64,000 nt of DNA, from NCBI GenBank assembly GCA_017744285.1, contig JAGIBP010000016.1, positions 1 through 64,000 on the forward strand, written 5' to 3'. Within the stretch, counting starts at the first letter, position 1. Every line of letters begins with the position of its first letter. The translations under genes and the position numbers were made by a program. The stretch is from Variovorax sp. Its GTDB lineage: Bacteria > Pseudomonadota > Gammaproteobacteria > Burkholderiales > Burkholderiaceae_C. The notes under the pieces are model-generated. The model made no database searches and was not told the DNA's origin. It saw only the letters and a list, made by a program, of their open reading frames with translations. This document shows positions 1 to 8,266 of the stretch, one piece after another.

Positions 1-556
1 GCGCATTGCGGCGCGAGAGCGCGAGGGCCTGCGCCACCGCATCGGGTGCCGCTGCGTCGGCCGGCGTGTCTGCCTTGGTGCCGCTCGCGGCGGTCCTGGC
101 CGGTTCGGGCATCGGCTTGGCGGCGGGGGGAGCCGACGGCGGTGCGGATGCAAGTGCGGGCGCGGGCACTGGCGCTGGCACGGATGCTGGCACTGGCGCA
201 GGGACCAGGGCGCCGGTCTCGCGCGCCTCTGCCGCGGGCGGTGCCGCCGCCTGCGTGCGCGCGTCCCATGGCGCGCTTCGTCCGTGCAGCACGTAGATGC
301 ACCATGCGACGAAGGCCAGCACCATGGTCAGCCCGACGAGTCCGAGATGCAGCCAGAAGGAAGAGCTCGGCGCGTTGTGCGCCGCGGGTGCGGACGGCGT
401 GCGTTCGCGGCGATCGATGGCCGGTGCGGCCAGGTTCGGCGGCACCATGGCGCCGGCTGGGGCGAGGCCCGGCAGCCGGCCGGCGCAGCCGATGCAGAAC
501 TTGGCGTTCGCGCGATTGGGGGTTCCGCAGTTTCCGCAGACAAGAGGGTCGGACAT
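1..556 (-). CDS. Zinc-ribbon single-pass membrane protein (C-terminus beyond the window)
   Basis: This reading frame runs leftward from an ATG at 556 and is still open at base 1, so only about 185 N-terminal residues are visible. A four-cysteine zinc ribbon opens the protein (CGNC at residues 7-10, CIGC at 21-24). A basic, Pro/Ala-rich linker follows, then one hydrophobic membrane segment at about 68-90, then a long Ala/Pro/Thr-rich stretch of low complexity. The pattern fits the many zinc-ribbon membrane proteins of unknown role in Burkholderiales. It is divergent from the PLP enzyme at 631. I do not recognise a specific function. Confidence 0.75.
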   Translation of the reverse strand, partial: MSDPLVCGNCGTPNRANAKFCIGCAGRLPGLAPAGAMVPPNLAAPAIDRRERTPSAPAAHNAPSSSFWLHLGLVGLTMVLAFVAWCIYVLHGRSAPWDARTQAAAPPAAEARETGALVPAPVPASVPAPVPAPALASAPPSAPPAAKPMPEPARTAASGTKADTPADAAAPDAVAQALALSRRNA

Positions 557-630
557 CCGGTCAAAATTGCACGCGCCAACCCTGCTGTCTGTCAGCCGCG
601 TCCGACAGCGCTGTCCCTCCAGAGGCCGAT

Positions 631-1593
631 ATGCCAACCCTTCCCACCTACGACGACGTGATGGCCGCCGCCGCCCGGATCCGCGGCCATGCCCACCGCA
701 CGCCGGTGCTGCGCTCGCGCACCGCCGACGCGCGATGGGGCGCGCAGTTCTTCTTCAAGTGCGAGAACTTCCAGCGCATGGGCGCCTTCAAGTTCCGCGG
801 GGCGTTCAATGCGCTGTCCCGGTTCGACGCCGCGCAGCGCCACGCCGGCGTGATCGCGTTCTCGTCGGGCAACCATGCGCAGGCGGTGGCGCTCGCCGCG
901 GGCATCCTCGGCATGCCGGCGGTCATCGTGATGCCCAACGATGCGCCCGCCGCCAAGCTTGCCGCCACGCGCGGCTACGGCGCCGAGGTGGTGCAGTACG
1001 ACCGCTTCACGGAAGACCGCGAGGCGCTCACGCGCCGGCTCGCGCAGGAGCGCGGCATGACGCTGATCCCGCCCTACGACCACGCCGACGTGATCGCGGG
1101 GCAGGGCACGGCGGCCAAGGAACTGATCGAGGAAACCGGGCCGCTCGACGCGCTCTACGTGTGCCTTGGGGGCGGCGGGCTCACCAGCGGCTCGGCGCTC
1201 GCGGCGCGAGCGCTCTCGCCCGGGTGCCAGGTCTACGGCGTCGAGCCCGAAGCGGGCAACGACGGCCAGCGCTCGCTGCGCGAAGGGCGCATCGTCCACA
1301 TCGACACGCCCAAGACCATTGCCGACGGCGCGCAGACACAGCACCTGGGCGAAATCACCTTCGGCATCATCCGGCGCGACGTGACCGACATCGTCACGGT
1401 GAGCGATGCGCAACTGGTGGACGCGATGCGCTTCTTCGCCGAGCGCATGAAGATGGTGGTGGAGCCCACGGGCTGCCTGGCCTTCGCGGGCGCCTGCGCG
1501 GCGGGCGATGCGATCAAGGGGGCGCGCGTGGGCGTGCTGGTCAGCGGCGGCAACGTCGACTTGGCGCGGTTCGCGGCGCTGCTGGGTTCCTAG
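631..1593 (+). CDS. PLP-dependent threo-3-hydroxyaspartate/serine/threonine ammonia-lyase-like enzyme
   Basis: This is a fold-type II pyridoxal-phosphate enzyme of 320 residues. The Schiff-base lysine is K54 in GAFKFRGAF. The substrate loop SSGNHAQA is at 78-85 and the phosphate-binding glycine loop at about 180-183. There is no C-terminal ACT regulatory domain, so it is not the biosynthetic IlvA form. The FKFRGA motif resembles serine racemase and threo-3-hydroxyaspartate ammonia-lyase, which deaminate beta-hydroxy amino acids to 2-oxo acids. The ATG at 631 is chosen because the homologous region begins at once; the frame extends upstream without family similarity. Its stop codon overlaps the convergent ABC ATPase stop within the bases CTAG. 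Exact substrate is not certain. Confidence 0.88.
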   Translation: MPTLPTYDDVMAAAARIRGHAHRTPVLRSRTADARWGAQFFFKCENFQRMGAFKFRGAFNALSRFDAAQRHAGVIAFSSGNHAQAVALAAGILGMPAVIVMPNDAPAAKLAATRGYGAEVVQYDRFTEDREALTRRLAQERGMTLIPPYDHADVIAGQGTAAKELIEETGPLDALYVCLGGGGLTSGSALAARALSPGCQVYGVEPEAGNDGQRSLREGRIVHIDTPKTIADGAQTQHLGEITFGIIRRDVTDIVTVSDAQLVDAMRFFAERMKMVVEPTGCLAFAGACAAGDAIKGARVGVLVSGGNVDLARFAALLGS

Positions 1594-2243
1594 CGCACGC
1601 CATCCGCCGTCAGGTGCAGCACGCGGTCGGCGCGCGCCGCCGCGGCTTCGGAGTGCGTGACCAGCACCAGCGCCGCGCCCTGCTCGCGGGTCTGCGCGAG
1701 CAGCACCTCCAGCACGCGGGTCGCGGTGGCCGGATCGAGGTTGCCGGTGGGCTCATCCGCCAGCAGCAGCGAAGGCCGGTGCACCAGCGCCCGCGCGATC
1801 GCGACGCGCTGCAACTGCCCGCCACTGAGCTGCTGCGGCAGCCGGTCGCCAAGGCCCGAGAGACCCACCGCGTCGAGCATGCGCGCCACGCGTTCGCCGG
1901 CCGCCGCGCCGCGCTCGCCCAGCAGCATCAGCGGCAGCGCCACGTTTTGCGACACGTCGAGATGAGGCAGCACATGGAAGGCCTGGAACACGAAGCCCAC
2001 ATGCCGCCGCCGCCACAGCGCGCGCGCCTCGGCGTCGAGCGCGCCGATGTCGGTGCCGTCGTGCATCACGCGGCCGGCATCCCAGCGGTCGAGACCCGCC
2101 ATGCAGTTGAGCAGCGTCGACTTGCCCACGCCCGATTCGCCCACGATCGCGACGAACTCGCCGCCCGCGACGTCGAACGTGACGTGCTCGAACACCGGCA
2201 CCTCACCGTAGCGCTTGCACAGGTCGGTGATCTGCAACCTCAT
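1590..2243 (-). CDS. ABC transporter ATP-binding protein, LolD/FtsE/MacB-like
   Basis: A 217-residue ATPase subunit. Walker A is GESGVGKST (35-43), the signature LSGGQ is at 139-143 and Walker B LLLADEP at 159-165, followed by TGNLD, which is typical of the LolD/MacB/FtsE group that drives lipoprotein or peptide export. The start overlaps the miaA stop as ATGA, implying translational coupling to miaA. No permease gene lies next to it in the window, so its membrane partner is unknown. The frame could be read further upstream into miaA, but the ATG at 2243 precedes the first conserved ABC residues. Confidence 0.88.
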   Translation of the reverse strand: MRLQITDLCKRYGEVPVFEHVTFDVAGGEFVAIVGESGVGKSTLLNCMAGLDRWDAGRVMHDGTDIGALDAEARALWRRRHVGFVFQAFHVLPHLDVSQNVALPLMLLGERGAAAGERVARMLDAVGLSGLGDRLPQQLSGGQLQRVAIARALVHRPSLLLADEPTGNLDPATATRVLEVLLAQTREQGAALVLVTHSEAAAARADRVLHLTADGVR

Positions 2244-3214
2244 GCGAGGGCCGCCACCTGCTGCACCACCTGCGCGACGGCATCGGCCGCCTCGGCCGCG
2301 ATCACGCGCCGCTGCGGCATGCTGCGCAGCCAGGTGATCTGCCGCTTCGCGAGCTGGCGCGTGGCGACGATGCCGCGCTCGCGCAGTTCGGTGAGGGGCC
2401 AGCGGCCGTCGAGCGCCTCCCAGGCCTGCCGATAGCCCACGCAGCGCATCGAGGGCAGGTCGGCGTGGAGGTCGCCGCGCGCGCGAAGCGCCTGCACCTC
2501 GGCGATGAAGCCCGACGACAGCATGGCGTCGAAGCGCGCGGCGATGCGCTCGTGCAGCCACGCGCGGTCGGTGGGTTCCAGCGACAGCAGGGCGGCGGCC
2601 GGCCAGCCCTTCGCGAGCGCGCCGGACGCGCCCGAGGCATGGAAGCTCGACAACGGCCGCCCGCTCGCATGCCACACCTCCAGCGCGCGCTGGATGCGCT
2701 GGCTGTCGTTGGGCGCCAGCCGCGCCGCCGCGACCGGGTCGACCTCGGCGAGCCGCGCATGCATCGCGGGCCAGCCGAGCGCCGCGGCGTCGGCTTCGAG
2801 GCGCCGGCGCACCTCGGGGTCGGCGGCGGGCATGGCGTCGATGCCGTCGGCCAGCGCCTTGAAGTAGAGCATCGTGCCGCCCACCAGCAGCGGCAGCCGG
2901 CCGCGCGCCGAGATCTCGGCGATCAGGCGCCGCGCGTCCTTCACGAAGCTGGCCGCGCTGTAGGCGTCGCGCGGATCGATGATGTCGATGAGGTGGTGCG
3001 GCACCTCGGCCTGCTCCTCGCGGGTGGGCTTGGCGGTGCCGATGTCCATGCCGCGATAGACCAGTGCCGAATCGACGCTCACGATCTCGACCGGCGCGAT
3101 GCGCGGATCCCGGGCGATGGCGAGCGCGGCCGCCGTCTTGCCCGACGCCGTGGGCCCGGCCAGCGCGATGTAGCGCGGCGCGGTGGGGCGGTCAGTGCCC
3201 ATGCGCGGCTCCAT
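2240..3214 (-). CDS. miaA: tRNA dimethylallyltransferase
   Basis: MiaA transfers a dimethylallyl group to N6 of A37 in tRNAs that read UNN codons, the first step to ms2i6A. The 324-residue protein has the P-loop GPTASGKT at 20-27, then the family blocks [24 protein letters not shown] and [12 protein letters not shown], and near the C-terminus the [11 protein letters not shown] and [13 protein letters not shown] motifs. Length is normal. A second ATG at 3202 is an equally possible start. The gene ends in a 4-base overlap with the downstream ABC ATPase. Housekeeping gene with secure identity. Confidence 0.97.
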   Translation of the reverse strand: MEPRMGTDRPTAPRYIALAGPTASGKTAAALAIARDPRIAPVEIVSVDSALVYRGMDIGTAKPTREEQAEVPHHLIDIIDPRDAYSAASFVKDARRLIAEISARGRLPLLVGGTMLYFKALADGIDAMPAADPEVRRRLEADAAALGWPAMHARLAEVDPVAAARLAPNDSQRIQRALEVWHASGRPLSSFHASGASGALAKGWPAAALLSLEPTDRAWLHERIAARFDAMLSSGFIAEVQALRARGDLHADLPSMRCVGYRQAWEALDGRWPLTELRERGIVATRQLAKRQITWLRSMPQRRVIAAEAADAVAQVVQQVAALA

Positions 3215-4445
3215 GCCGGCGCACCAGCGTCCAGGCCACCAGCGCGATGCACGCGCACCAGAACCAGATGCCGAGCGCCAGCGGCATCACGGTGCCGTCC
3301 ATGCGCGCGCCCACCCAGCCGCCGATGCCGAAGGCCACCAGCATCATCACGAAGCCGTTGAGCGCCGAGGCCGCGCCGGCCGCGTTCGGAAACGGCCCCA
3401 CCGCTCCGGACTGTCCGCAGGGCTGGTGCACGCCGTGCCCCAGCATCACCAGCGTGAGCGGCACCATGATCGCCGGCACCGAATGCGCGCCCGCGAGCGC
3501 GAGAAGCCCCACGCCGCTGCCGCCGGCGAGCGAGAGGCCGGCCGCCCGCGCCACGCTGCCGCGCACACCGTGGCGCGGCAGCCAGACGCGGCAGAGGAAG
3601 GTGCCCGCGATGTAGGCGAGCGAGCTCCACAGCATCACCAGCCCGTACTGCGTCTTCGTGAGCCCGAGCACCTGGATGAACACGAAGGACGAGGTGGCCA
3701 GGAAGGTGAAGAGCATGCCGTACGACGCGGTGGTGAGCGCGCCGAAGGCGATGAAGGTCGGGTTGCGCAGCACCGTGGACCAGGTGGCGGCCAGGCCGCC
3801 GATGCGCAGGGCATGGAGGTTTCGCGCGGGCAGCGTCTCCTGCAAGCGCAGCGCGATCAACGCCAGCGTGGCGGCGGCGAACACGGTGGGCACGAGCAGC
3901 GCGAAGCGCCAGCCGAAGAGATCGGACACCAGCCCGCCGACGGGGGCGCAGAGGCAGGCGATGATGCCCAGCCCGGTGAGCGCACGCGACATCACGCGCG
4001 CGCCTTCGGCCGGATGGTAGAGGTCGCGCACGATCGCGCGGCCCGTCATGACCGCGGCACCCATCGCCGCGCCCTGCAGCGTGCGCCAGACGATCAGCAC
4101 CTCGATGGACGGCGCGGCCGCGCCGCCGACGCTCGCCACCGTGTAGCCGGCGAGCCCCCACAGCAGCACGGGCCGCCGGCCGAAGCGGTCCGACAGCGGG
4201 CCGAGGATCAGCTGCGAGCTGCCGAAGGCGAGCAGCAGCGCGCTCAGCGTGAGCTGCGCGTGCGCCATTCGCGCGCCGAGGCTCGCGGTGAGCGCGGGCA
4301 GGGCGGGCAGGTAGAGATCGGTCGTGACCGGCTGGATGCCCAGCAGCAGCGCGAGCGCGAGGACGACCTGGGCCGGCGGCATGCCGGCGGCGGGCGCGGA
4401 AGTGCAGGAGGAAGGAGAGAGGGCCGAAGCGGCGCGGGGCGGCAT
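3192..4445 (-). CDS. Bcr/CflA-type multidrug efflux MFS transporter
   Basis: A 417-residue inner-membrane protein with about 12 hydrophobic segments. The Bcr/CflA signature is clear: an early TDLYLPALP block in helix 1, then [20 protein letters not shown] between helices 2 and 3. These families export drugs or small metabolites by proton antiport. The ATG at 4445 gives an Ala/Pro/Ser-rich cytoplasmic tail of about 25 residues before helix 1. It overlaps the 5' end of miaA by about 23 bases and may be cotranscribed with it. Substrate cannot be read from sequence. Confidence 0.9.
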   Translation of the reverse strand: MPPRAASALSPSSCTSAPAAGMPPAQVVLALALLLGIQPVTTDLYLPALPALTASLGARMAHAQLTLSALLLAFGSSQLILGPLSDRFGRRPVLLWGLAGYTVASVGGAAAPSIEVLIVWRTLQGAAMGAAVMTGRAIVRDLYHPAEGARVMSRALTGLGIIACLCAPVGGLVSDLFGWRFALLVPTVFAAATLALIALRLQETLPARNLHALRIGGLAATWSTVLRNPTFIAFGALTTASYGMLFTFLATSSFVFIQVLGLTKTQYGLVMLWSSLAYIAGTFLCRVWLPRHGVRGSVARAAGLSLAGGSGVGLLALAGAHSVPAIMVPLTLVMLGHGVHQPCGQSGAVGPFPNAAGAASALNGFVMMLVAFGIGGWVGARMDGTVMPLALGIWFWCACIALVAWTLVRRHGAAHGH

Positions 4446-4471
4446 GCGCCCAAGGGTAACAAAGCCCGGCG

Positions 4472-5386
4472 TCAGATCGCCGGCACGGGCGCGGGCGGCG
4501 ATGCGGTCGCCTCGTTGGCCGCCACGTCTGCCGCAGGCGGCTCCTGCATGCGGAACAGCTGCGCGAGCGCCGCCCGGTACTGGGCCTGGCCGATCGAGTT
4601 GAGGTTGTGGTGCGACCCGCCTTCGACCAGCACGAACATCTTGGGCACGGTCGCCGCGTCGTACAGCTTGCGCCCCAGCGTCGGATTGATCAGGCTGTCG
4701 GCGGTGCCATGCACCACGAGCAGCGGCGCGCCGATGTCCTTGACCTTGTTGATCGCCTCGAAGCGCTGCGTGATGAGGGGGCCGAAGGGCAGCCAGCCCC
4801 ACTTGAAGCTGCTCACCACGTCGGCGATGGAGGTGAAGGTGCTCTCGACGATGGTGCCGCTCTCGTCGTTCACGCGCGAGGCGAGGTCGATGCCGATCGC
4901 GCCGCCGAGCGAGTGCCCGAAGATGTAGCGCGGCTGCTTGGGATGGTGCGCGGCGAGCCACTTCCAGGCTTCGAGCGCATCCTCGCGGGCCGAGTCTTCC
5001 GAGGGCAGCGCCTTGGAGCTCTTGCCGAAGCCCCGGTAGTCGATGGCGAGCACCGAGAAGCCCAGCTCATGCATGCGCCGCATCCGGGGCGAGGAGCCCG
5101 CCACGTTGTAGCGCGCGCCGTGCAGGTAGAGCATCACCGGCCGGTCCGGCGAGTCGGGCTCGCCGCCGAGCCAGAGGCCGTGCAGCTTGACCGGTTCGCC
5201 GGTGAGCGTGGACTTGAAATCGATCCACACGTGGTCCATGCCCTGGGTCATGGCTTCCGAGTTGCCCCAGCTTCGATCGCTGGGCTGGAAGATCCATTCG
5301 CGCTGACGCTCGTCGAGCGTCGAGCAGCCCGCTGCGAGCAGGGCGACCAGGGCGGTGGCGGATGCGTACAGAGACCAGGTTTTCAT
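4472..5386 (-). CDS. Lipoprotein alpha/beta hydrolase
   Basis: A 304-residue serine hydrolase with a lipoprotein signal peptide (LLAAGC, lipid cysteine C21), so it is predicted to be anchored at the cell envelope. The alpha/beta-hydrolase fold carries HGA near 89-91, the nucleophile elbow GHSLGG with S159, a probable acid in HGTAD (D230) and the catalytic histidine in GGSHHN (about 259-260). It resembles the BAAT/YqkD-like group of FrsA/abhydrolase lipoproteins of unknown substrate. It lies 26 bases upstream of the MFS gene on the same strand. Confidence 0.88.
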   Translation of the reverse strand: MKTWSLYASATALVALLAAGCSTLDERQREWIFQPSDRSWGNSEAMTQGMDHVWIDFKSTLTGEPVKLHGLWLGGEPDSPDRPVMLYLHGARYNVAGSSPRMRRMHELGFSVLAIDYRGFGKSSKALPSEDSAREDALEAWKWLAAHHPKQPRYIFGHSLGGAIGIDLASRVNDESGTIVESTFTSIADVVSSFKWGWLPFGPLITQRFEAINKVKDIGAPLLVVHGTADSLINPTLGRKLYDAATVPKMFVLVEGGSHHNLNSIGQAQYRAALAQLFRMQEPPAADVAANEATASPPAPVPAI

Positions 5387-5546
5387 GAAGGCTGAAGGAC
5401 AGGCACTTTGCCCGAAAGTTCAACGTAAAGTCTTCATGCAACGTGCGTGCCTGGGCCTTGATGACACGGGAAACCCTAATGCAGGCGCGGGCTCGCCGGG
5501 CCGAGTAACGGCCCGCGCGCCCGGATGTAAGCAAGGTAAGAAATAG

Positions 5547-5567
5547 AACCCGGGTAAAAACCGGGCT
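5547..5567 (-). terminator. Possible weak terminator at the mutL stop
   Basis: Seven-base inverted repeat (AACCCGG / CCGGGCT, one G-U pair on the RNA) around an A-rich loop on the plus strand. Read leftward, it overlaps the mutL stop codon and is followed by a U-rich but interrupted stretch. Structure is modest, so this is a suggestion only. Confidence 0.3.
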
Positions 5568-7422
5568 ACCTGCCACGCATGAACAGCGCGTCGAGTTCGC
5601 GCACCGACAACTGGCGCCAGGTCGGGCGGCCGTGGTTGCACTGGTCGGAGCGCTCGGTGGCCTCCATCTGGCGCAGCAGGGCGTTCATCTCGTCGAGCGT
5701 CAGCTTGCGATTGGCGCGCACGGCGCCGTGGCAGGCCATGGTAGACAGCAGTTCGTTCTGGGCGCGTTGCACCACGGTGCTGGCGTCGTGCTGCGCGAGT
5801 TCCGCGAGCACGCTGCGCGCGAGCTCGACCGGGTCGCCGTCGGCCAGCGTGCTGGGCACCGCGCGCACCGCCAGGGTGCGTGGCGAGAAGGGCGAGATTT
5901 CCAGGCCCAGCGAGGGCAGCACCGCGGCGCAGGCTTCCGCGGTCGCGACCTCCTGCGGCGTGGCGGCGAAGGTGGCCGGGATGAGCAGCGGCTGGCTCGC
6001 GATGGCGGCGCCCTCGAGCTGCGTCTTCAGGCGCTCGTAGACGATGCGCTCGTGCGCCGCATGCATGTCGACGATCACGAGGCCCTGGCTGTTCTCCGCG
6101 AGGATGTAGACGCCTTGCAGCTGCGCGAGCGCGCGGCCGAGCGGCCAGCTGCCCTCCGCGACCGGGGCCGACGGCACGGGCGCGGGCGCGACGAAGGCCG
6201 GCGCGGCAGGCGCGGCCGTCGGCAGGCTCACGGGCGCTGCCGAGCGGTCGCGGTAGGCCGGCCACATCGCCGCCGCGTCGCCCAGGCCGCGCTCGGCGGC
6301 GACGAACGGGATCGCGGGCTGCGTCCATGAGGCCGCTTCGGGCAGCGCGCGCGGCTTGAAGAAGGGCTCCGCGGGCGCGGCGAGCGCGTCGCCGGCGTCC
6401 TTGGCACGGGGTGCCGCCAGCGCGTCCTCGATCGCATGGCGCACCGCCTGGTGCACTTCGCGGCCATCGCGGAAGCGCACCTCGATCTTGGTCGGATGCA
6501 CGTTGACGTCGACGCGCGCCGGATCGATCTCCAGGTACAGCGCATACACCGGCTGGCGCTGGCCGTGCAGCACGTCCTCGTAGGCGGCGCGCACCGCATG
6601 CGCGAGCACCTTGTCGCGCACGAAGCGACCGTTGACGTAGAAGAACTGCTGGTCCGCACGCGAACGCGCCGCGTCGGGAATGCCCGCGCGGCCGCTGACG
6701 CGCACCGGGCCCGCCGCGTGCTCGACCGCGACGCTGTTCTTCACGAAGTCGTCGCCGAGCGTGTCGGCCAGGCGCTGGTCGCGCGTCGTCGCGGCGCGCC
6801 ACTGCTCGACCAGCTTGCCTTCATGCCAGATCGAGAAGCCGACCTCGGGCCGCGCGAGCGCGTGGCGCCGCACCGCCTCGATGCAGTGCGCGAGTTCGGT
6901 CGCGTCGGTCTTCAGGAACTTGCGCCGTGCGGGCGTGGCGAAGAAGAGTTCGCGCACTTCGACCGTGGTCCCGGCCGCGCGCGCCACGGGGCGCAACTCG
7001 CCGGTGCGGCCATCGAGCAGGAAGGCGCTGTCGGCCCCGGCGAAGCGCGAGAGGATGCTGAGCTCGGCGATGGCGTTGATCGCCGCGAGCGCCTCGCCGC
7101 GAAAGCCCATGGTGCCGACGGTCTCGAGGTCGTGCAGGCTGGTGATCTTGCTCGTCGCATGGCGGCGCAGCGCGAGTGGAAGCTCATCGCGCGGCAACCC
7201 GGTGCCGTCGTCCTCGACCGAGATCAGCCGCACGCCGCCGGCCGCGAGCCGCACCGTGACCTGCCGCGCGCCGGCATCGAGCGCGTTGTCGAGCAGTTCG
7301 CGGATGACCGAGGCCGGCCGCTCGACCACTTCGCCAGCCGCGATCTGGCTGATCAGCTCGTCGGGAAGCTCGCGGATCGGACGACGCGTGGAAGGGCTTG
7401 CGGAAGACGGGAGGGCACTCAC
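5566..7422 (-). CDS. mutL: DNA mismatch repair protein MutL
   Basis: MutL couples MutS mismatch recognition to MutH or its own endonuclease and to helicase loading. The protein has the GHKL ATPase N-terminus (ELISQIAAGEVVERPAS, catalytic Glu retained in RELLDN, VEDDGTGL, then TMGFRGEAL), a transducer domain and, after a Pro/Ala-rich linker, a C-terminal dimerisation domain ending in ACHGAVRANRKL and CNHGRPTW. Taking the GTG at 7422 gives 618 residues, matching typical length. An ATG at 7455 would add 11 residues, and choosing between them is not possible by eye. Divergent from the DedA gene. Function secure. Confidence 0.95.
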   Translation of the reverse strand: MSALPSSASPSTRRPIRELPDELISQIAAGEVVERPASVIRELLDNALDAGARQVTVRLAAGGVRLISVEDDGTGLPRDELPLALRRHATSKITSLHDLETVGTMGFRGEALAAINAIAELSILSRFAGADSAFLLDGRTGELRPVARAAGTTVEVRELFFATPARRKFLKTDATELAHCIEAVRRHALARPEVGFSIWHEGKLVEQWRAATTRDQRLADTLGDDFVKNSVAVEHAAGPVRVSGRAGIPDAARSRADQQFFYVNGRFVRDKVLAHAVRAAYEDVLHGQRQPVYALYLEIDPARVDVNVHPTKIEVRFRDGREVHQAVRHAIEDALAAPRAKDAGDALAAPAEPFFKPRALPEAASWTQPAIPFVAAERGLGDAAAMWPAYRDRSAAPVSLPTAAPAAPAFVAPAPVPSAPVAEGSWPLGRALAQLQGVYILAENSQGLVIVDMHAAHERIVYERLKTQLEGAAIASQPLLIPATFAATPQEVATAEACAAVLPSLGLEISPFSPRTLAVRAVPSTLADGDPVELARSVLAELAQHDASTVVQRAQNELLSTMACHGAVRANRKLTLDEMNALLRQMEATERSDQCNHGRPTWRQLSVRELDALFMRGR

Positions 7423-7471
7423 GAAGGAGATTCTAGAAGGGCGCCCTCCATCCATCGTGATAATGCGCGCC

Positions 7472-8119
7472 ATGGAAATCATCAGCTTTCTCGTCGATTT
7501 CATCCTGCACATCGACAAGCATCTCGAGGCCTTCGTCATTGCCTACGGACCCTGGGTGTACGGCCTCCTCTTCCTGATCGTGTTCGTCGAGACGGGGCTG
7601 GTGGTGATGCCTTTCCTGCCCGGCGATTCGCTGCTCTTCATCGTCGGCGCGCTGTGCGGCGCGGGGCTGATGAGCTACGGCATCGCCGTGCCGGTCCTGC
7701 TGGCGGCCGCGATCCTGGGCGACCAGTGCAACTACAGCATCGGCCGCTACTTCGGGCCCAAGGTGTTCCAGTGGGAGAGTTCGCGCTTCTTCAACCGCAG
7801 GGCCTTCGACCAGGCGCACGCGTTCTACGAACGCTATGGCGGCGTCACGATCATCCTGGCGCGCTTCATGCCGTTCATCCGCACCTTCGCGCCCTTCGTG
7901 GCGGGCGTGGCCGAGATGACCCGCGGCAAGTTCACGATGTTCAACGTCGCCGGCGCGCTGCTCTGGGTGCTGGGCATCTGTACCGCGGGGTACTTCTTCG
8001 GCAACCTGCCGCTGGTGCGCGAACACCTCGAAAAGATCATCTGGGCCTTGATCCTGATTCCGGGCCTGATCGCGATCTTCGGCGCGTGGCGCGCGCGGGG
8101 TGCCTCGACCGCGCCCTGA
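7472..8119 (+). CDS. DedA family membrane protein
   Basis: A 215-residue integral membrane protein of the DedA/SNARE-associated family, which contributes to lipid-carrier flipping and membrane homeostasis. It has the family acidic motif in helix 1-2 (FVETGLVVMPFLPGDSLLF), the GRYFGPKVF segment and the ARFMPFIRTFAPFVAG motif with conserved arginines, plus a final hydrophobic helix. An in-frame ATG lies nine bases upstream at 7463; 7472 is preferred because MEIISFLVDF matches family N-termini. A strong terminator follows. Confidence 0.92.
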   Translation: MEIISFLVDFILHIDKHLEAFVIAYGPWVYGLLFLIVFVETGLVVMPFLPGDSLLFIVGALCGAGLMSYGIAVPVLLAAAILGDQCNYSIGRYFGPKVFQWESSRFFNRRAFDQAHAFYERYGGVTIILARFMPFIRTFAPFVAGVAEMTRGKFTMFNVAGALLWVLGICTAGYFFGNLPLVREHLEKIIWALILIPGLIAIFGAWRARGASTAP

Positions 8120-8144
8120 ACTCCGCCCTCTCTCGACCCTGAAG

Positions 8145-8175
8145 ACGGGCCTCGACGACGAGAGGCCCGTTTTTC
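8145..8175 (+). terminator. Rho-independent terminator after the DedA gene
   Basis: A perfect 9-base stem (ACGGGCCTC / GAGGCCCGT) with an 8-base loop is followed at once by a TTTTT run. It lies 26 bases after the DedA stop and insulates the catabolic island that starts next. Confidence 0.88.
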
Positions 8176-8187
8176 GCAATGGCTTGC

Positions 8188-8205
8188 TTACCGGCCGGCA
8201 GGTTG
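8188..8205. promoter_or_regulatory. Putative TetR operator A, upstream of the monooxygenase gene
   Basis: The bases TTACCGGCCGGCAGGTTG match the perfect palindrome in front of the enoyl-CoA hydratase-like gene (9989-10006) at 14 of 18 positions. They also share 16 consecutive bases with the site upstream of the acyl-CoA ligase on the other strand (27581-27598). It lies 62 bases before the monooxygenase ATG. Assignment to the TetR protein encoded at 10894 is inferred from proximity and shared motif. Confidence 0.65.
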
Positions 8206-8266
8206 GCATGATGTGGGCATCGATCCGGAAAACCGGACGAACAAGTCCAACCATTGGAGACAAGCC

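Noticed and set aside
3183..4928. A 581-codon plus-strand frame opposite the MFS and hydrolase genes
   Set aside because: Gln/Arg/His-rich antisense shadow crossing two supported genes.
5566..7422. Possible loss of the MutL catalytic glutamate because the motif reads LLDN instead of LVEN
   Set aside because: The catalytic glutamate is three residues earlier (REL) and is retained; the D is at a non-catalytic position.
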